From: Aotearoamyces nothofagi
Taxonomy: Eukaryota > Ascomycota > Leotiomycetes > Leotiales > Tympanidaceae
NCBI GenBank assembly: GCA_015345905.1
Contig: JADDTR010000002.1
Span: 1,178,001 to 1,242,000 of the forward strand
Direction: 5' to 3'
DNA: 64,000 bases
In this document: positions 1 to 12,137 of the stretch, in pieces
How the letters are laid out: every line of letters begins with the position of its first letter
Numbering within the stretch: position 1 is the first letter of the stretch
Made by a program: the position numbers and the translations under genes
The notes under the pieces: generated by a model
What the model was told of the DNA's origin: nothing
Databases searched by the model: none
Seen by the model: only the letters and a program-made list of their open reading frames with translations

Positions 1-1
1 C

Positions 2-793
2 GACTTCGCCTACGACTACTCTTTCCCTGCTGTAACTCTCGCATACTTTCTCCGATACCCCAATCCATACAGTACCCATGTGCTTTCGACAGACGTGATC
101 GATAGACACATTGACCCTGAGACTGGTCGCCTCTCCACGACCCGAATCCACCTCAAGCGCTCACGTCTCCCTCCAGCGGTTCTGAAGCTTCTTCCAAAAT
201 CAGTTCAAGGCAATGTCTCGGGGGGCGCCTCCTCAAGCTATGTCCTAGAGCGCAGCACAATCGACATCAAAGAAGGATGGATGAAGACCGAGAGCAGGAA
301 TCTCGATTGGACAGGAATATTAAGCGTCGTGGAACGACAGGTGTACAAAAGAGACTTAGGAGATGGTGGCGATGTTGATGATGTCAAGGTTGGAGCGACG
401 GCTGTGAATATTGCCGTGACGTTTCGCTCACGCTTAGGAGATAGAATTCGTGCGAGGGCGAGGAGATCAGACGGCGATTCATCCTCAACTGAGGGTGTCG
501 AAGACGAGTCAAAGATCAGCTTCATGGCGAACTGGTCGACTGCAGGGATCCAAAGGAGCATTGAGGCCATTGCAAGTCGGCGGACCCTGAATTCACAGGG
601 AAAGAGTAAGCAGGGCATGATGATTGTACTCGAGCGGCTGCGGAACGGCGGGCTTATGGGTGTGCTTGATGGCATGAGACAAGATCAACAGGCTATATTT
701 GGTCATGAGAGTCCCTGGAAACGTGCTTGGAATTCAGGCGATACTGCGGACGGTAAACGGCGTGATATCGATTCCCTGGAAAGCGACGAGTAA
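2..793 (+). CDS. PRELI/MSF1 (Ups-family) domain protein, 3' part
   Basis: The reading frame is open from the window edge, so the true start lies a few residues upstream; 263 codons are visible. The first residues (FAYDYSFPAVTLAYFLRYPNPY), then STHVLSTDVIDRHID and the phrase GRLSTTRIHLKRSRLP, match the start of the PRELI/MSF1 domain. In yeast Ups1-3 and mammalian PRELID proteins this domain shuttles phosphatidic acid or phosphatidylserine across the mitochondrial intermembrane space with Mdm35. The middle (VLERSTIDIKEGWMKTESRN) fits the same fold. About 100 residues after it (from about residue 145) are charged and less conserved, longer than in yeast Ups1. No intron is seen in the visible part. 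I cannot say which Ups paralogue this is. Confidence 0.8.
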   Translation, partial: DFAYDYSFPAVTLAYFLRYPNPYSTHVLSTDVIDRHIDPETGRLSTTRIHLKRSRLPPAVLKLLPKSVQGNVSGGASSSYVLERSTIDIKEGWMKTESRNLDWTGILSVVERQVYKRDLGDGGDVDDVKVGATAVNIAVTFRSRLGDRIRARARRSDGDSSSTEGVEDESKISFMANWSTAGIQRSIEAIASRRTLNSQGKSKQGMMIVLERLRNGGLMGVLDGMRQDQQAIFGHESPWKRAWNSGDTADGKRRDIDSLESDE

Positions 794-1071
794 CAATATA
801 CGATATGTTTGGGCTAGGGAAGGAGGGAAGGCTCTGGCCAATATGAGGCTTCTATTGGCCAGAGGTCCATGTTTTAGTAGGTTTGTAAAATATTGGAGCG
901 AGGCGTTACGTATGGTAGTTTGGCAAACACTCCCAATCAACGAATAATTGAGTATCGTGGTCAGAAAAATCAATACTACAGTTGTGTACCATCAAGAAGT
1001 ATTTTGAATATAAAATTATACCATCCGTGAACGCAGTCTAGTGTATAGAAGCGTCAATTCTAATGCTCCAT

Positions 1072-3067
1072 CTATGCAGGATATGCAGCCCCATCGCCTC
1101 GGGGATCACTTCCACCGGAGTATACAATTCGGCCTTCCTCAATATGCGACCTAATAAGTTGTCCTCGTCCAAAAAGCCCTCTTTTATAACCTGTAACGAT
1201 CTCTGCCTTGTGTCCTAGCGCTCTCAGCTCATCACGTACCTTTTCGCTGATGCCTTCTTCTAAGTACACTACCATGTCCAACACCTTGCCCTCGTCAGGC
1301 ATGCCAGCACCAATACAAACTCGTGGCGCATCGAGTGCCGCTTGCGGGTTGTATTTAAAAGCCAGCATGTTCAGGAGCACTTGAACGTGGCCCTGTGGCT
1401 GCATGAACCCGCCCATGACACCATAAACAGAATGCAGGCTACCATCGCTGATGTTGGTAATCATAGCGGGGATGATAGTATGATATGGCCGTTTGCCAGG
1501 AGCAAGTACGTTGGGATGGCTCGCCTCTAGATTGAAATTTGACCCGCGATTTTGCAAGGTGAAGCCACAGCCTCTGGGAATAATGCCCGAGCCGAAACCC
1601 GCATAGTTGCTGTTGATGAATGAGATACCATTGCCTTCTTTATCGGTGACAGCAAAATATACGGTATCAGAGTGGTTGTGGGCCGGACTTCCATGGTCCA
1701 CAACATCAGAAGCCTTGTTTGGATCAAACAGCTTAGCTCGTTCGGCCAGGTACGGTTTGGAGATAAGTTCTTCGGTGGGGACTTTGATAATGTTAGGATC
1801 GGCAACAAACCAGCTCGCATCCGCGAAAGCAATTCGAAGGGACTCGATGATGGCATGCAAGTAGGCCGCACTATTGTGATCCTCCTCCTGATAGTGTGGA
1901 ATCTTTCCAGTACGCTCAAGCTCTTCCAGGATTCCTAGAGCTATTAAAGCAACAATTCCTTGTCCGTTGGGAGGGTGTTCCCATACTTCAACCCCGTCAG
2001 TGTCTTCTGTCAGGCCTTGGCCATCCTGTCCGTTGGCATACTTAGTTTGTGTCTCGGTGGTACCCTGGCCACGGAATTTGAGAGAAATAGGGGCTACAGG
2101 TTCACTGCCAAGATCCAGGTGATTCTTAAAATCACCAAGCTCCAGATGTCCACCAAGATCCTGGCACACCTTGACAATCGATTCAGCAATTCTACCAGTA
2201 TAAAATCCCTTTTTGCCTTCCTTTGCAAGTGTTCTGAATGTTTTTGCAAGATTGGGATTCTTCATTAGCTCACCAGGTCCTGGTGCGCGATATCCATCAG
2301 CAGTAGACGGGTCCGATTTTAGCATCTCTGCAAAGTTGGGAGATGCATCTCGGATTTGCTGTTCTCCTATTCTCCACTATCAACCATATCAGTCTATTCG
2401 TTGCGTTTTTGGTACACAGAAAGTGATTCTTACAAATGCAGATGATAATTCGGAGACTGGAAAGCCTTCCTCTCCCATCTCAATCGCAGGAGCCAAAATC
2501 TGCTCCATTGACAGCTTACCACTTCCGAAGCGTTCTACTGTATCCACCCACCCAGCGGCAGCACCAGGCACAGTGACGGAGTGTACACTGTCTAGTGGTA
2601 TCTTTCCGCCTTCTCCCTTCATACCCAAGTCTTTGCGTATCGTCTCTAGTGTACATTTTGCTCCCGCACGACCAGAGCCGTTCAGCGCAGAGACCTTCTT
2701 CGTCTTCGCACTATAGAACAGGCAGAACATATCACCACCAATACCCGTGGAACTCGGTTCAGTCAGGTTCAAGCCAGCAGCTGTAAAGACCCGTTAAACA
2801 TGATCATTAATTGAATAGCATTGATCTTACCAACAGCAACTGCCGCATCCTAGTAGCAAATCAGTAGTGTGCTAGTCACCACAGGTCTTATAAATTACTC
2901 ACAGCTGCATTTCCACCTTGTTGCAAGATCTTCAGTCCGCATCGTGCTGCGAGGGGTTGCGTACATGCTACAATACCTTCGGTACTGTGGACTACACTTC
3001 TCCTACTTGCAAAAGAGATGAACTGGGGGTCCGAAGACGGGTAGATGGCTCTTGGGTTCAAAGGCAT
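1072..3067 (-). CDS. Gamma-glutamyltransferase (GGT), intracellular YwrD-like type
   Basis: Removes or transfers the gamma-glutamyl group of glutathione and related peptides. Four exons on the minus strand: 2903-3067, 2831-2849, 2434-2780 and 1072-2358 (605 aa); introns are 53, 50 and 75 bp. Exon 2 is a 19-nt microexon, needed to give the conserved GGNAADAAVAVAAGLN phrase. The GIGGDMFC and GSGRAGA motifs follow. The [12 protein letters not shown] segment places the autoprocessing nucleophile Thr near residue 409, and GFGSG and NRGSNF follow it. There is no signal peptide or membrane anchor, unlike yeast Ecm38, so a soluble intracellular enzyme is likely. The ATG at 3067 begins [14 protein letters not shown], which leads straight into the family N-terminus. 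It is divergent from MRF1 (600 bp apart). 5-Oxoprolinase of the same cycle lies at 39.6 kb. Confidence 0.9.
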
Positions 3068-3667
3068 TGCAGGCTGTAACTAACAACGATATCGCGTGCT
3101 ACTGTTGCTGGAATCCGACAGATCACACTCGCAATAATTTGTCAATGGGGAAAGCAATGCTGGCTTTGCTGCTAGATATAACAAGAGATGAGTCATAGAC
3201 CGTAGAAGACTTGCGTGCAACTGAGGGAGTTGGATAATCGCCAATGAGAACAGAGTAGGCAGTCTGCAGTTGGCGATTGCGATCGGTCATTAGTGGGGTA
3301 TGTCAGCGCTGGCCAACTGGCCCGCGGCAGAAAGGTCCTCATCTCTCTTCGCCCATATATTGTATTGTACAGGTACAGATACAGCCATTGCTCTAAAACT
3401 ACGCGCAGAACTAAAGAGAGAGACAGACTCTACCACAAGAGCAATCCGTATTGTGCCTTCCCAAGTACTTTTCCAGCTTCTAATCCAAAATAAACTGAGG
3501 ATGCCCATTATCGCGGGTACATGTCCTCGGCCCGCGGTCGGGCGACGTCATGTTGATTGAGTGGGAAGGCGGTCAGGGGCATGGTTCGGGGCGACAGTTA
3601 ATCCGAACTCGGCCAAACAGGCGGAGTTGCATGCACATCAGGGAGCTTGTTGCAACCATAAACGAGT
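3068..3667. promoter_or_regulatory. Divergent intergenic region between GGT and MRF1
   Basis: This 600-bp stretch lies between two divergent starts and must hold both promoters. Short open frames on both strands show no family resemblance. No tRNA or repeat was recognised. Confidence 0.5.
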
Positions 3668-5000
3668 ATGTTTGGAGTCCTATGGATATGTCGAAGATGT
3701 CCAGCCACGATATTAAAACCAGCTAGGCGACCACTAGAAGTACGATTTCTAAGTAATTGTAAGGTTCAAGTTCCTTTTCCAACCCTCAGTAACTAACATC
3801 TCCAAAGCAGTGAATCATGGTTCAATATCGCCGGCTCTGCTCAATAGAGCTCGATCTCTTGCAAAAGAGCACACGAAGCTAAGCAGTCAAACCTCCGAGG
3901 GCTTTGATACAAAAATTGCAAAGAGGGCCGGTGAATTGCAGCCAATTGCAGTTGCATTGAAACAATGGGAAGATGCTACAACTTCTCTCGCGGAACTTAA
4001 TGCTCTGCTGGAGGATCCATCGACGGAACACGAACTACGCGAATTGGCTTCTGAAGACCTAGCCTCGACGGCCGAACAACTCGATACCCTTACCCGTGAC
4101 TTGACGACTACCCTCACTCCAAAGCACCCCTTTGCAGACCTACCATGTCTCCTCGAAATCCGACCCGGGGCTGGCGGCGGCGAGGCAAATCTATTCGCCG
4201 GGGACCTCCTCCGGATGTATAGGGGCTATTGCTCTAAAAAGGGTCTCCGAGCTTCCTTGCTGAAATATGAGAATGCCGACGGCACCAGCGATGCCAATGG
4301 TGAAGCTCCTCTTGCAGAAGCCATCCTCGAAATCGAGAATGCCGGCGCGTACAATGACCTACGAAGTGAAGCTGGAGTACACCGCGTCCAGCGTGTGCCT
4401 GCGACAGAGAGTAAAGGTCGTACTCATACAAGTGCGGTCAGTGTTCTAGTCCTGCCTAGTATTCCATCAGGCCACAATGGTGAAACTATGAATGAAACAG
4501 ATCTCAATGACCCGGAAAGCGACTACTATGTCAACCCCACGGAGGTTAGAACAGATGTCTATAGGTCGAGGGGAGCGGGTGGACAGCATGTCAATACAAC
4601 AGATTCAGCTGTACGACTCACACATATACCCACGGGTACAGTGGTCAGCATGCAAGATTCGAGATCGCAACACAAAAACCGGGAGAAAGCTTGGAATATT
4701 TTGAGATCTAGATTAGCACAGGCGAGAAGGGACGAGAGAGAGGAAGATGTCCAGAGATTACGCAGGACTGTCGCGGGTGTGGCCAAAATGGGGAGAGGAG
4801 ACAAGATTAGGACGTACAACTGGGGCCAACAACGGGTTACAGATCACAGAAGCGGGTTGAGTGTGTATAACCTGGACGACGTTATGGAAGGAGGCGACGA
4901 GCTGGAAAAAATCATACAGAGTGTAAAGACATGGCTTGGAGAACGAGAGATTGAAAACCTGATAGCAGAAGAGGAAGAAGCAGCAAATAAAACCCCGTAG
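3668..5000 (+). CDS. MRF1: Mitochondrial peptide chain release factor 1
   Basis: Class I release factor that hydrolyses peptidyl-tRNA at UAA/UAG codons in mitochondria. Two exons: 3668-3758 and 3811-5000 (426 aa). Exon 1 encodes an Arg-rich, acid-poor mitochondrial presequence (MFGVLWICRRCPATILKPAR and on). The intron (GTAAGG ... AACTAAC ... CAG) is 52 bp. The catalytic GGQ is in GAGGQHVN at about residues 287-289. Upstream, LEIRPGAGGGEANLFA and AGVHRVQRVP are hallmark RF1 sequences. The C-terminal IRTYNWGQQRVTDHR is also typical. Length is normal for fungal Mrf1. An acceptor 3 nt earlier (AAAG|CA) would also keep frame. It is divergent from GGT. Confidence 0.95.
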
Positions 5001-6288
5001 AGCAAACCTTCCTGCTGTTGTTTGATACCACATGCGAGCTGCAATTGAACGGCAGCTGGCCGCGACACAGAAAAGAGCCCCTCGAAGCATTGCCGTCAGA
5101 CGGCCTGTACCAGTGATACAAATTCTAAGATGAAATAATATGATGAAATAATAAGATAGGCAGACGGCCTGGCCTGCCTGCATTACCAGATGGGATGGGA
5201 TCATAGGAAGGTGCCAAGGCCGGGTTCTTGCACGCAGGTACTAAGCACAGTACGTCCAGTATGCATGATGCCTGTTATCGTGCACGTACGGCACACAGTA
5301 CGGTACAGCCACTGCTTAGCTGCATATCCTTATCACGGGGCAGGTCCAAATTGGCAAGTGCTTGCACAGTGCCCGCTCAGTGCCCGGCACTTGGGAGCTC
5401 TCTTGGTACCCGCATAGCACGGTAAACAGGCACGGCAGCAGCCTACGAGGTTACCGCACGCCTGCAGAGAGCGGCACTATATGCTGTGCTGTATTCCGGA
5501 CTGCAGTATCAGCCATGGTATCGGCGGCCACAGAGCACAGCCCGGCCTCCCCATCTCTCGCAAGCTACTGTCGATACTACCAGAGCCTGAAGTCGAACTG
5601 CAAGTAGCCAGCGGCCCACGTTCAGAGGGCGAGGGTGCGAAATGATATGGATATAGATACGATGCTGTACAGTACCTGCACTTGTACTTGTACGGTATGG
5701 GCGGGGTCTCGCGTGTCCGGTCCCAGTACCGGGCACAGTACAGCCACCAAGTTAGCACAACCTCGGAGGCTCGGGCACCAAGGGCCGGGTGTCATACAGT
5801 ACTTGTTATGTCAGGTGCCTATCCACTGCAGCCGAAAGATATCAGTGACAACTGGGTGCAATTTGCACCGGCGGCTGCCATCCTTTTGCACGCTGTTTCG
5901 TGTTTCGGTCAATCCCGCCCAGTCAGTGAAGCTCCCATGCAGCTCTACAGCATATCAGTGCAGCGCGGCCCGGTGGGGACCGGGATGTACTTGTACAGTA
6001 CAGACAATGCTCCGTGCTCCATGCACCTCTCCTGCAAGGAACGAGCCACGGTCCAGGTTATGGCCTACTCGAGTAGCCATGTGCTCGGCGATGGCAGACG
6101 GGGCACTGATCGAAGAAAGGAAGGAGGGCCATAGGCTAGAATTATCCAGGCCGCCTTGCATTCCGTCATATCTAAGATTGTGGACATCTTGAAATGCTGA
6201 TATAACTTCTCCTCTTATCCCTCCGTGTCCCGGCTTGTTCTCATTCCAGGTTTCTCTATCGCCTAGCGGACTACTGCCAGCAATCGTC
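5001..6288. other. Gene-free, GTAC-rich intergenic island
   Basis: About 1.3 kb with no supportable gene. It is dense in words such as GTACAGTAC, CAGTAC and GTACGG (for example near 5240-5310, 5660-5700, 5725-5755 and 5985-6005) and CTGCAG. Overlapping open frames on both strands have biased, non-protein-like composition. The last 100 bp probably holds the carboxypeptidase promoter and leader. Confidence 0.5.
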
Positions 6289-8326
6289 ATGCGTTTTTCT
6301 ACCTGTCTCTGCGTGTTTTCAATCGCTGCCGTTGCTTCTGCGGGAAGAAGTCTTAGGCATGTAGGCAAGGAATCCAAGGCCTCGCCGAAGCTTGAGCGAA
6401 GGTCGCCTCCTCCAAAGTATGCCGAGAGAGAGTCATCACAGTATCTTACCGATTCCACTGCCAGTAGGTCGCCAATATCTATGAGACATCCACGGCTTAC
6501 CTGTCTGTAGAATACGCTGTCAATGGCTCTGCGATTCCGGATGTTGATTTTGATGTCGGCGAATCCTACGCTGGTCTTCTTCCCATCTCATCAAATTCGA
6601 ACGAGACAGCCCAGCTATACTTCTGGTTCTTTCCTTCTGAGAACCCTGCGGCTTCTGACGAAATCTTGATCTGGTTGAATGGTGGCGTAAGCGATGGACA
6701 ACAACATTCTCGAGTGAAAGTATTATGCTAATACTGGACAGCCTGGCTGTTCATCCTTGGAAGGTATCTTGCAAGAAAACGGTCCATTTCTATGGCAATA
6801 TGGTACCTACAAGCCAGTTCAGAACCCATGGACATGGGTCAACCTTACAAATGTTGTTTGGGTTGAGCAGCCTGTGGGAACTGGCTTTTCTCAAGGTACA
6901 CCCACAGCGACCAGTGAGGCAGATGTTGCAAAGCAATTCCTTGGCTTCTTCAAGAACTTTGTAGACACATTCGCCTTGCAAGGCCGAAAGGTTTTCATAG
7001 CTGGCGAGTCCTACGCAGGCTACTATGTGTGTATATTTCCGACATCCGTGCCTTCTAATCTAGACTTTACTTCGTTGCCGCATTCTTTCTTATATTTCCA
7101 TGGCAGCTCGTAAATGGACCAGAAGCCTATCAGATAAATGAGAGCTGATTGATTCCTCATACGAGGCAGCAGTAGATTGATCTCATTAATCACACTCGGC
7201 TGGAAATATATATGCTAATATTTCTTAAAACAAATCAGGTTCCATATATAGCGGACGCGATGCTCAACGCCAATGACACAACATATTACAATGTCGAGGC
7301 TACATTAATATACGATCCTTCAACATCATTTGATGCGATCCAGGAGCAAACTCCTTCTGCGGCATTTGTTGATTATTGGCACGGCCTTTTCGCTTTCAAC
7401 GATACCTTCTTAGACTATATGCACAATAAGTCTGATGCTTGTGGGTACACTGACTACTTGAACAATTATCTAGTCTTCCCGCCTCCAGGCCCCTTCCCAA
7501 CTCAGTTGCCTGGCACTGATGTTGATGGAAACCTCTTAGACAGCTGCGACGTTTTTGATGATATATTCTCTGCTGCTCTTGTTAAGAACCCTTGTTTTGA
7601 CATATACCAGATTGCGACTACCTGCCCACTTCTCTGGGACGTCTTAGGCTTTCCCGGCTCGGAGGATTATCTTCCAGATGGTGCAAGCATCTACTTCAAC
7701 CGTACAGATGTCAAATTGGCTATTAATGCCCCCGTTGACACGGACTGGGAGGAATGTACCAGCATAGATGTTTTTGTGGATGGTACTGATAATTCTCCAC
7801 CATCCGGAGCTTATGGTGGCGTTCTCCCCAGTGTCATTGAACGAAGCAAGCGTACCATTATTGGCCACGCCTCACTAGATATGGTGCTCATTCTTAATGG
7901 CACTTTACTCATGATTCAAAATATGACCTGGGGGGGCGCTCAAGGGTTCCAGAGCAAACCTTCGGAGCCGTTTTATGTACCATTGTCAGTTTTCGCTACT
8001 ACTCTTGCTTATACTAAAACTCCTGCTAACTGGGGTTTGATAGCCATGATGATCTAAGCTTATCAACCGTCGCTGGCTCGGGCGTATTTGGAACCACCCA
8101 CACAGAGCGCGGCTTAACCTGGGTTGCAGTAGATCTTTCAGGACACATGGTCCCTCAATATGCTCCATCTGCAGCATACAGGCACTTGGAATTCTTACTA
8201 GGGAGGATTGACTCGTTGTCGAGTACTGTTCCGTTTACTACCGACCCTTATCAACAGCCAAATGGAACGTTAGGGAATGGCACGGCGCCTCCAGTACATA
8301 AACATGACAGATATGGCTATTTGTAG
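6289..8326 (+). CDS. Secreted serine carboxypeptidase (peptidase family S10)
   Basis: Exopeptidase that removes C-terminal residues, probably extracellular or vacuolar. Five exons: 6289-6463, 6511-6686, 6742-7026, 7239-7984 and 8044-8326 (554 aa). A signal peptide is visible ([18 protein letters not shown]). The oxyanion region [13 protein letters not shown] spans the exon 2/3 junction. The nucleophile is in GESYAG (Ser about 207). The acid is likely in [13 protein letters not shown] (Asp about 426). The catalytic His is in SGHMVPQY (about 495), just after the family phrase THTERGLTW. Several NxT/S sites fit secretion. Intron 3 (212 bp) is longer than the others. All junctions restore family motifs, so the gene looks intact. 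Confidence 0.92.
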
Positions 8327-8816
8327 TTATCTAGGTAGTCAGGACGTGTAATATCAGGCTGACGATATGCTCGAGTCAAAGTGACATATCAAAGAATACT
8401 TAAGCGCAAGCAGTCCGTCTATTCCTATAGACCAATTCTGTAAATCGATGCCAACTCTAGATTGCATCGTCTCTAATATATTTGTATTATAAGGTACGTA
8501 ATAGAACCAAGATAAATAGGTGCTCGCGGGGCGGACCGGCTTCTAGATGCCGACGCTAACATATTTCTTACTCCCACGCCGGTGTCGGGGCAACTATATA
8601 ATGATGATATTAAGATGATATCCTCCTACATCTTGAGTTACATGTAAATTGCAATGTTTCCAATTGTTGATGGATGCTAATCGTTTGAAGTACCATTTTA
8701 TTTTTATAAATATTAAATACCAAAAAAAAAATTAAATCGAGTGACAATTCGGGCAAAACAAAAAAGAATCTAGAAATCGAGATACGTGAATTCAGAATTC
8801 AGAAATCAGAACCAAC
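8327..8816. other. AT-rich intergenic stretch before the D-amino-acid oxidase
   Basis: 490 bp containing poly-A/T runs (around 8690-8765) and no open frame worth calling. It would include the carboxypeptidase 3' end and the D-amino-acid oxidase promoter. Confidence 0.5.
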
Positions 8817-10166
8817 ATGAGTCATTGTAAGTGGGGTTCAAACTCTGAACATACTTTCCTACAGTTTCCTTTGAGGTTTTATCTCTAGACAGAAGAACTA
8901 AACTCTTAGACTTCTTCGTCGTACTTGGTGCTGGGGTGGTGGGATTGACGACAGCTCTCGAGCTCAAGGCACGATACCCATTGGCAGGCGTTATTATAGC
9001 TGCCAAGTATATCCCAGGTGATGTCGACATCAATTACACATCACCGTGGGCTGGAGCAAACTGGCTATCAACAGCTACAGACAATGGCCGGCAAGAAGAA
9101 TGGGATGCCGTAACATATCGCAAGTTTGCTGAGTTGGCGGAGAAGACAGTAGAAGCAGGTGTGGAAAGGATGGATATCAGAGCCATCTTCGACAACCCGA
9201 AGGAGGAGGCGGGCATATTGAGCCAAGGAACTGGAAAGGTCTGGTATGAGACTTTGGCCGGTGGTTTGAGACCCGTTCCAGCGAGCGAGTTACCTGAGGG
9301 GTCTAACTTCGGATATGAGCTATCGACATTTGTGGTCAACGTTCAATCCTATCTACCATGGTGAGTCCTTGAGTCACAATCTGAGGCCCAGGCTTATTTC
9401 TTGAAGGCTACATGTTACGGCGCTGAAGGCAGGCATCGAAATACGCCGAGCATTCTACGAGGACATCCGAGCAGCTTTCAAGGCATTCCCTGGAGCGCAG
9501 GCTTTTTTCAACTGCACAGGCCTTGGATCATATAGCCTGAAAGGCGTACAGGATCACGATCTGTACCCAACTCTGGTATGTTATTGATCACATTATCATC
9601 CTCATGTTCGGCAACCAATACCACACTAGGGCCAAGTAATGCTTGTAGAAAGTCCATCTCCTGCAATTCCGAAGATGTATTTCCGTTCACCGAAGAGGAC
9701 GCACAAAGACACCACTTACGTCTTCCCACGTGGAAAGCATGGTGGTGTCATCCTCGGAGGGTGTCGACTGGACGGTGTCTGGGAAGGTTCTCCAGATATG
9801 GAGTTTGCGGAAGATATCAAGAGGAGATGTTGTGCATTGTGTCCTGAACTTGGAAAGCCCGAAGATTTGAAAGTTATAAAGCATGGTGTTGGACTTCGAC
9901 GTAAGCGAAGCTAAAACCATGATATGGTCAGGACTGACTTTTTTGTAGCAAGCAGGAAGGGAGGTGCGAGGATTGAGAAGGACATCATTGACAACACTGT
10001 GGTTATACACAATTATGGTGCTGGAGGAACTGGTTATCAGTCTTCGTGGTAAGAACAGATCCCACGACGAAACTCTACAACGGCTAATGTTATTCTGAAC
10101 AGGGGAATGGCAAAGAGCGCGGTGGATCTATTATCAAGTGGCACTCGTCTTGAACAGGCAAGCTGA
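8817..10166 (+). CDS. DAO1: D-amino-acid oxidase
   Basis: FAD enzyme that oxidises D-amino acids to keto acids, ammonia and H2O2. Six exons by frame and motif: 8817-8826, 8910-9360, 9407-9575, 9630-9900, 9949-10048 and 10103-10166 (354 aa). Exon 1 is only 10 nt (ATG AGT CAT T). The 8910 acceptor is preferred because CTAAAC precedes it; an acceptor at 8865 also keeps frame but leaves a 38-bp intron. Motifs seen: FAD-binding VVLGAGVVGLTTALEL, YTSPWAGANW, GLR|PSRKGGAR with the substrate-binding Arg, and IHNYGAGGTGYQSSWG near the C-terminus. The protein ends LEQAS, so the usual peroxisomal PTS1 tripeptide is not evident. A neighbouring secreted peptidase and phosphatase do not suggest a pathway. 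Confidence 0.88.
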
Positions 10167-10700
10167 GTGATTCAGAATGCAAACTTCTGTCGCGTTTCTA
10201 GTGGATACGAATTTAAGTCTGGATCTTAACAAGTATGTAGAAATTCGGGATACGTTCAAAGGGCTTTTGATATATAAATTGCGGGCTGCAGCTGTGCCTA
10301 CTAGTAAATAGATACGCACAAGTCGACTAGAAATCAATACATTAAAAAGAGCGAGCAGGGACTCTCAAGCTTTAAAATCAGGCCGTTTCAAAGATCTGCA
10401 CCGTGGCATATAAAGTCTAACTTATAGAGTCGCATCACTTGAAAGACACAGCATCACGTGATCAACAGAATAATCTTCAGAAAGTTCCACCAACGCGGCA
10501 GGGCACTTGATAAACGCGTCCTAAACGCCAACCCTAGCGAACCAAGCCAAGGAGCCCTCATAAGCGGTCTCAGGTGCGGATGTTAACATTGCAAAACTGA
10601 TCTTCCATTAAACTGAGTGGCGCCAATCACTTCTCAGAGTCTTTTTTAAACGACGTTTCCAACTTTTCTTCCACGTGCACAGGACCCCAAGACACCAAAC
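10167..10700. other. Intergenic region upstream of the tyrosine phosphatase
   Basis: 534 bp without a credible gene. It carries the 3' flank of D-amino-acid oxidase and the promoter of the phosphatase, including two CACGTG hexamers (10454-10461 context and about 10673-10678). Confidence 0.5.
10454..10461. promoter_or_regulatory. TCACGTGA palindrome (bHLH / Cbf1-type E-box)
   Basis: A perfect 8-bp palindrome 240 bp upstream of the phosphatase ATG. In yeasts this is the Cbf1/Pho4-type consensus. Function here is inferred from sequence and position only. Confidence 0.3.
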
Positions 10701-11281
10701 ATGGCATCCGAGCCGATATCCGTACTGTTCGTATGCCTAGGCAATATATGCCGGTCTACCATGGGCGAAGGCGTCTTCCGCTCACTCACCTCCAAGCCTC
10801 CCTACAAGGCGCTGGTGTCTCGGGTAGACAGCTGCGGCACAGGAGCCTACCACATCGGCAGCTCGCCAGACAGCCGGACGATGGCGACGCTGGAGAGCTA
10901 CGGCATCACAGACTACGAACATGCTGCTCGGAAGGTAAGCCTCCTAGACCTCGAGTCCTAACATTGGGCATTCAGAGTTTTTTTTCTTTCCGGAACCATT
11001 ATTGACACACGCTGAAGATATGCCTTGCGGATTTTGAGGAGTTTGACTACATCTTTGCCATGGACAGGCAGAATCTGCGTGACATCGAGAGGCTCAGACA
11101 GCGCAGACCGGGAGGCAAGGCGAAGGTGATGCTCTTTGGAGAGTTTGCGGGGAAGAAGAGGGCGGAGGAGGTGGATGACCCGTACTACGGGGGTGGCGAT
11201 GGGTTTGAGATTGCCTACGAGAAGTGCACGAGGCTTTCCAAGCGGTTCCTGCAGGAGATCTTCCCTGATGTGGCTGCGTGA
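10701..11281 (+). CDS. LTP1: Low-molecular-weight protein tyrosine phosphatase
   Basis: Small cytosolic phosphatase acting on phosphotyrosine and acyl phosphates. Two exons: 10701-10934 and 11018-11281 (165 aa), with an 83-bp intron. The active-site loop VCLGNICRS (C-x5-R, Cys12 and Arg18) lies at the N-terminus. The general acid is the Asp of the DPYYGG motif (about residue 132), with the two tyrosines typical of the family. The segment FDYIFAMDRQN is also conserved. Length is normal. Nothing is unusual. Confidence 0.95.
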
Positions 11282-11825
11282 AAGACGGCGGAGGCCTTAA
11301 GGTATATGTATATACTACGGCGTAGCTAGGCTGGGTTATATCAAACGGTGCGCCCTTTCATCTAACTTCCTCGTCAAAAGAAGCTACCTCACCCTGAAGA
11401 GATATCGACGTCACGTGGGCGGTTCACGATATGCCAACTGCTTCTCATAGCAGTGGCAGCGCCTTGCAGTGCCGCAGCGGTTCTTTGGGATCCTGTCACT
11501 GCAGAGGATTGGCTGGCTTGTATACCACCACTCGCCGAGTCTGCATTGCAGTGTAATAGGCTTGGTGGCGGATGCTTACGTACACGACGACGACGACGAC
11601 GACGGAGTTTACGATTTGCCTGGACTCTATAAGTCTGGATGGCACATGTACTGTACAATACTTTACAGTATAGATAGTACAATACCAAGCCACTTAGGTA
11701 GTTGCAGCAACGAGGCATTCCGTGAAATCCTGCTAGGCAGAGAGAGGGTGATTTACGAGGCAGGCATTGATTGACACGGTGATGAGTTGAGTCCTACAGC
11801 AGCACCGTAACATCTGGGATAAGGC

Positions 11826-11855
11826 GTAGCGTAGCGTAGCGTAGCGTAGCGTAGC
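11826..11855. repeat. Tandem GTAGC array (6 copies)
   Basis: Six perfect head-to-tail copies of the 5-bp unit GTAGC. Confidence 0.9.
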
Positions 11856-12137
11856 GGTTCTGTTCAACGCGCCCTTGTGGGATGGATTCGCTTACCGAGG
11901 GACGAAGGAAGAGCTGGCGGCCAGCACAGCCTCGAGTGTTTCGCATGGATGTCAGCAGCCACGTTCCGATGCTGCGCATGTAGGGCTTGGGAGTGGCTGG
12001 TGGCATCCATCGACACTTTCCATCTTCCATCTGGCGCTGGCAGCTAGGCAAGGCAGGGAGGGAGGTGGGTAAGACACTGGAGCTACAGGACAGGACGGTG
12101 GGTTCGTACCGTACGGGAGGGCAGTTGGGGCTCTCTC

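Noticed and set aside
238-675. 145-codon frame antisense to the PRELI gene
   Set aside because: It is the shadow of the coding strand; no family match.
5635-6192. Long overlapping open frames on both strands
   Set aside because: They lie in GTAC-rich sequence with few stops for compositional reasons. No motif, no splice support.
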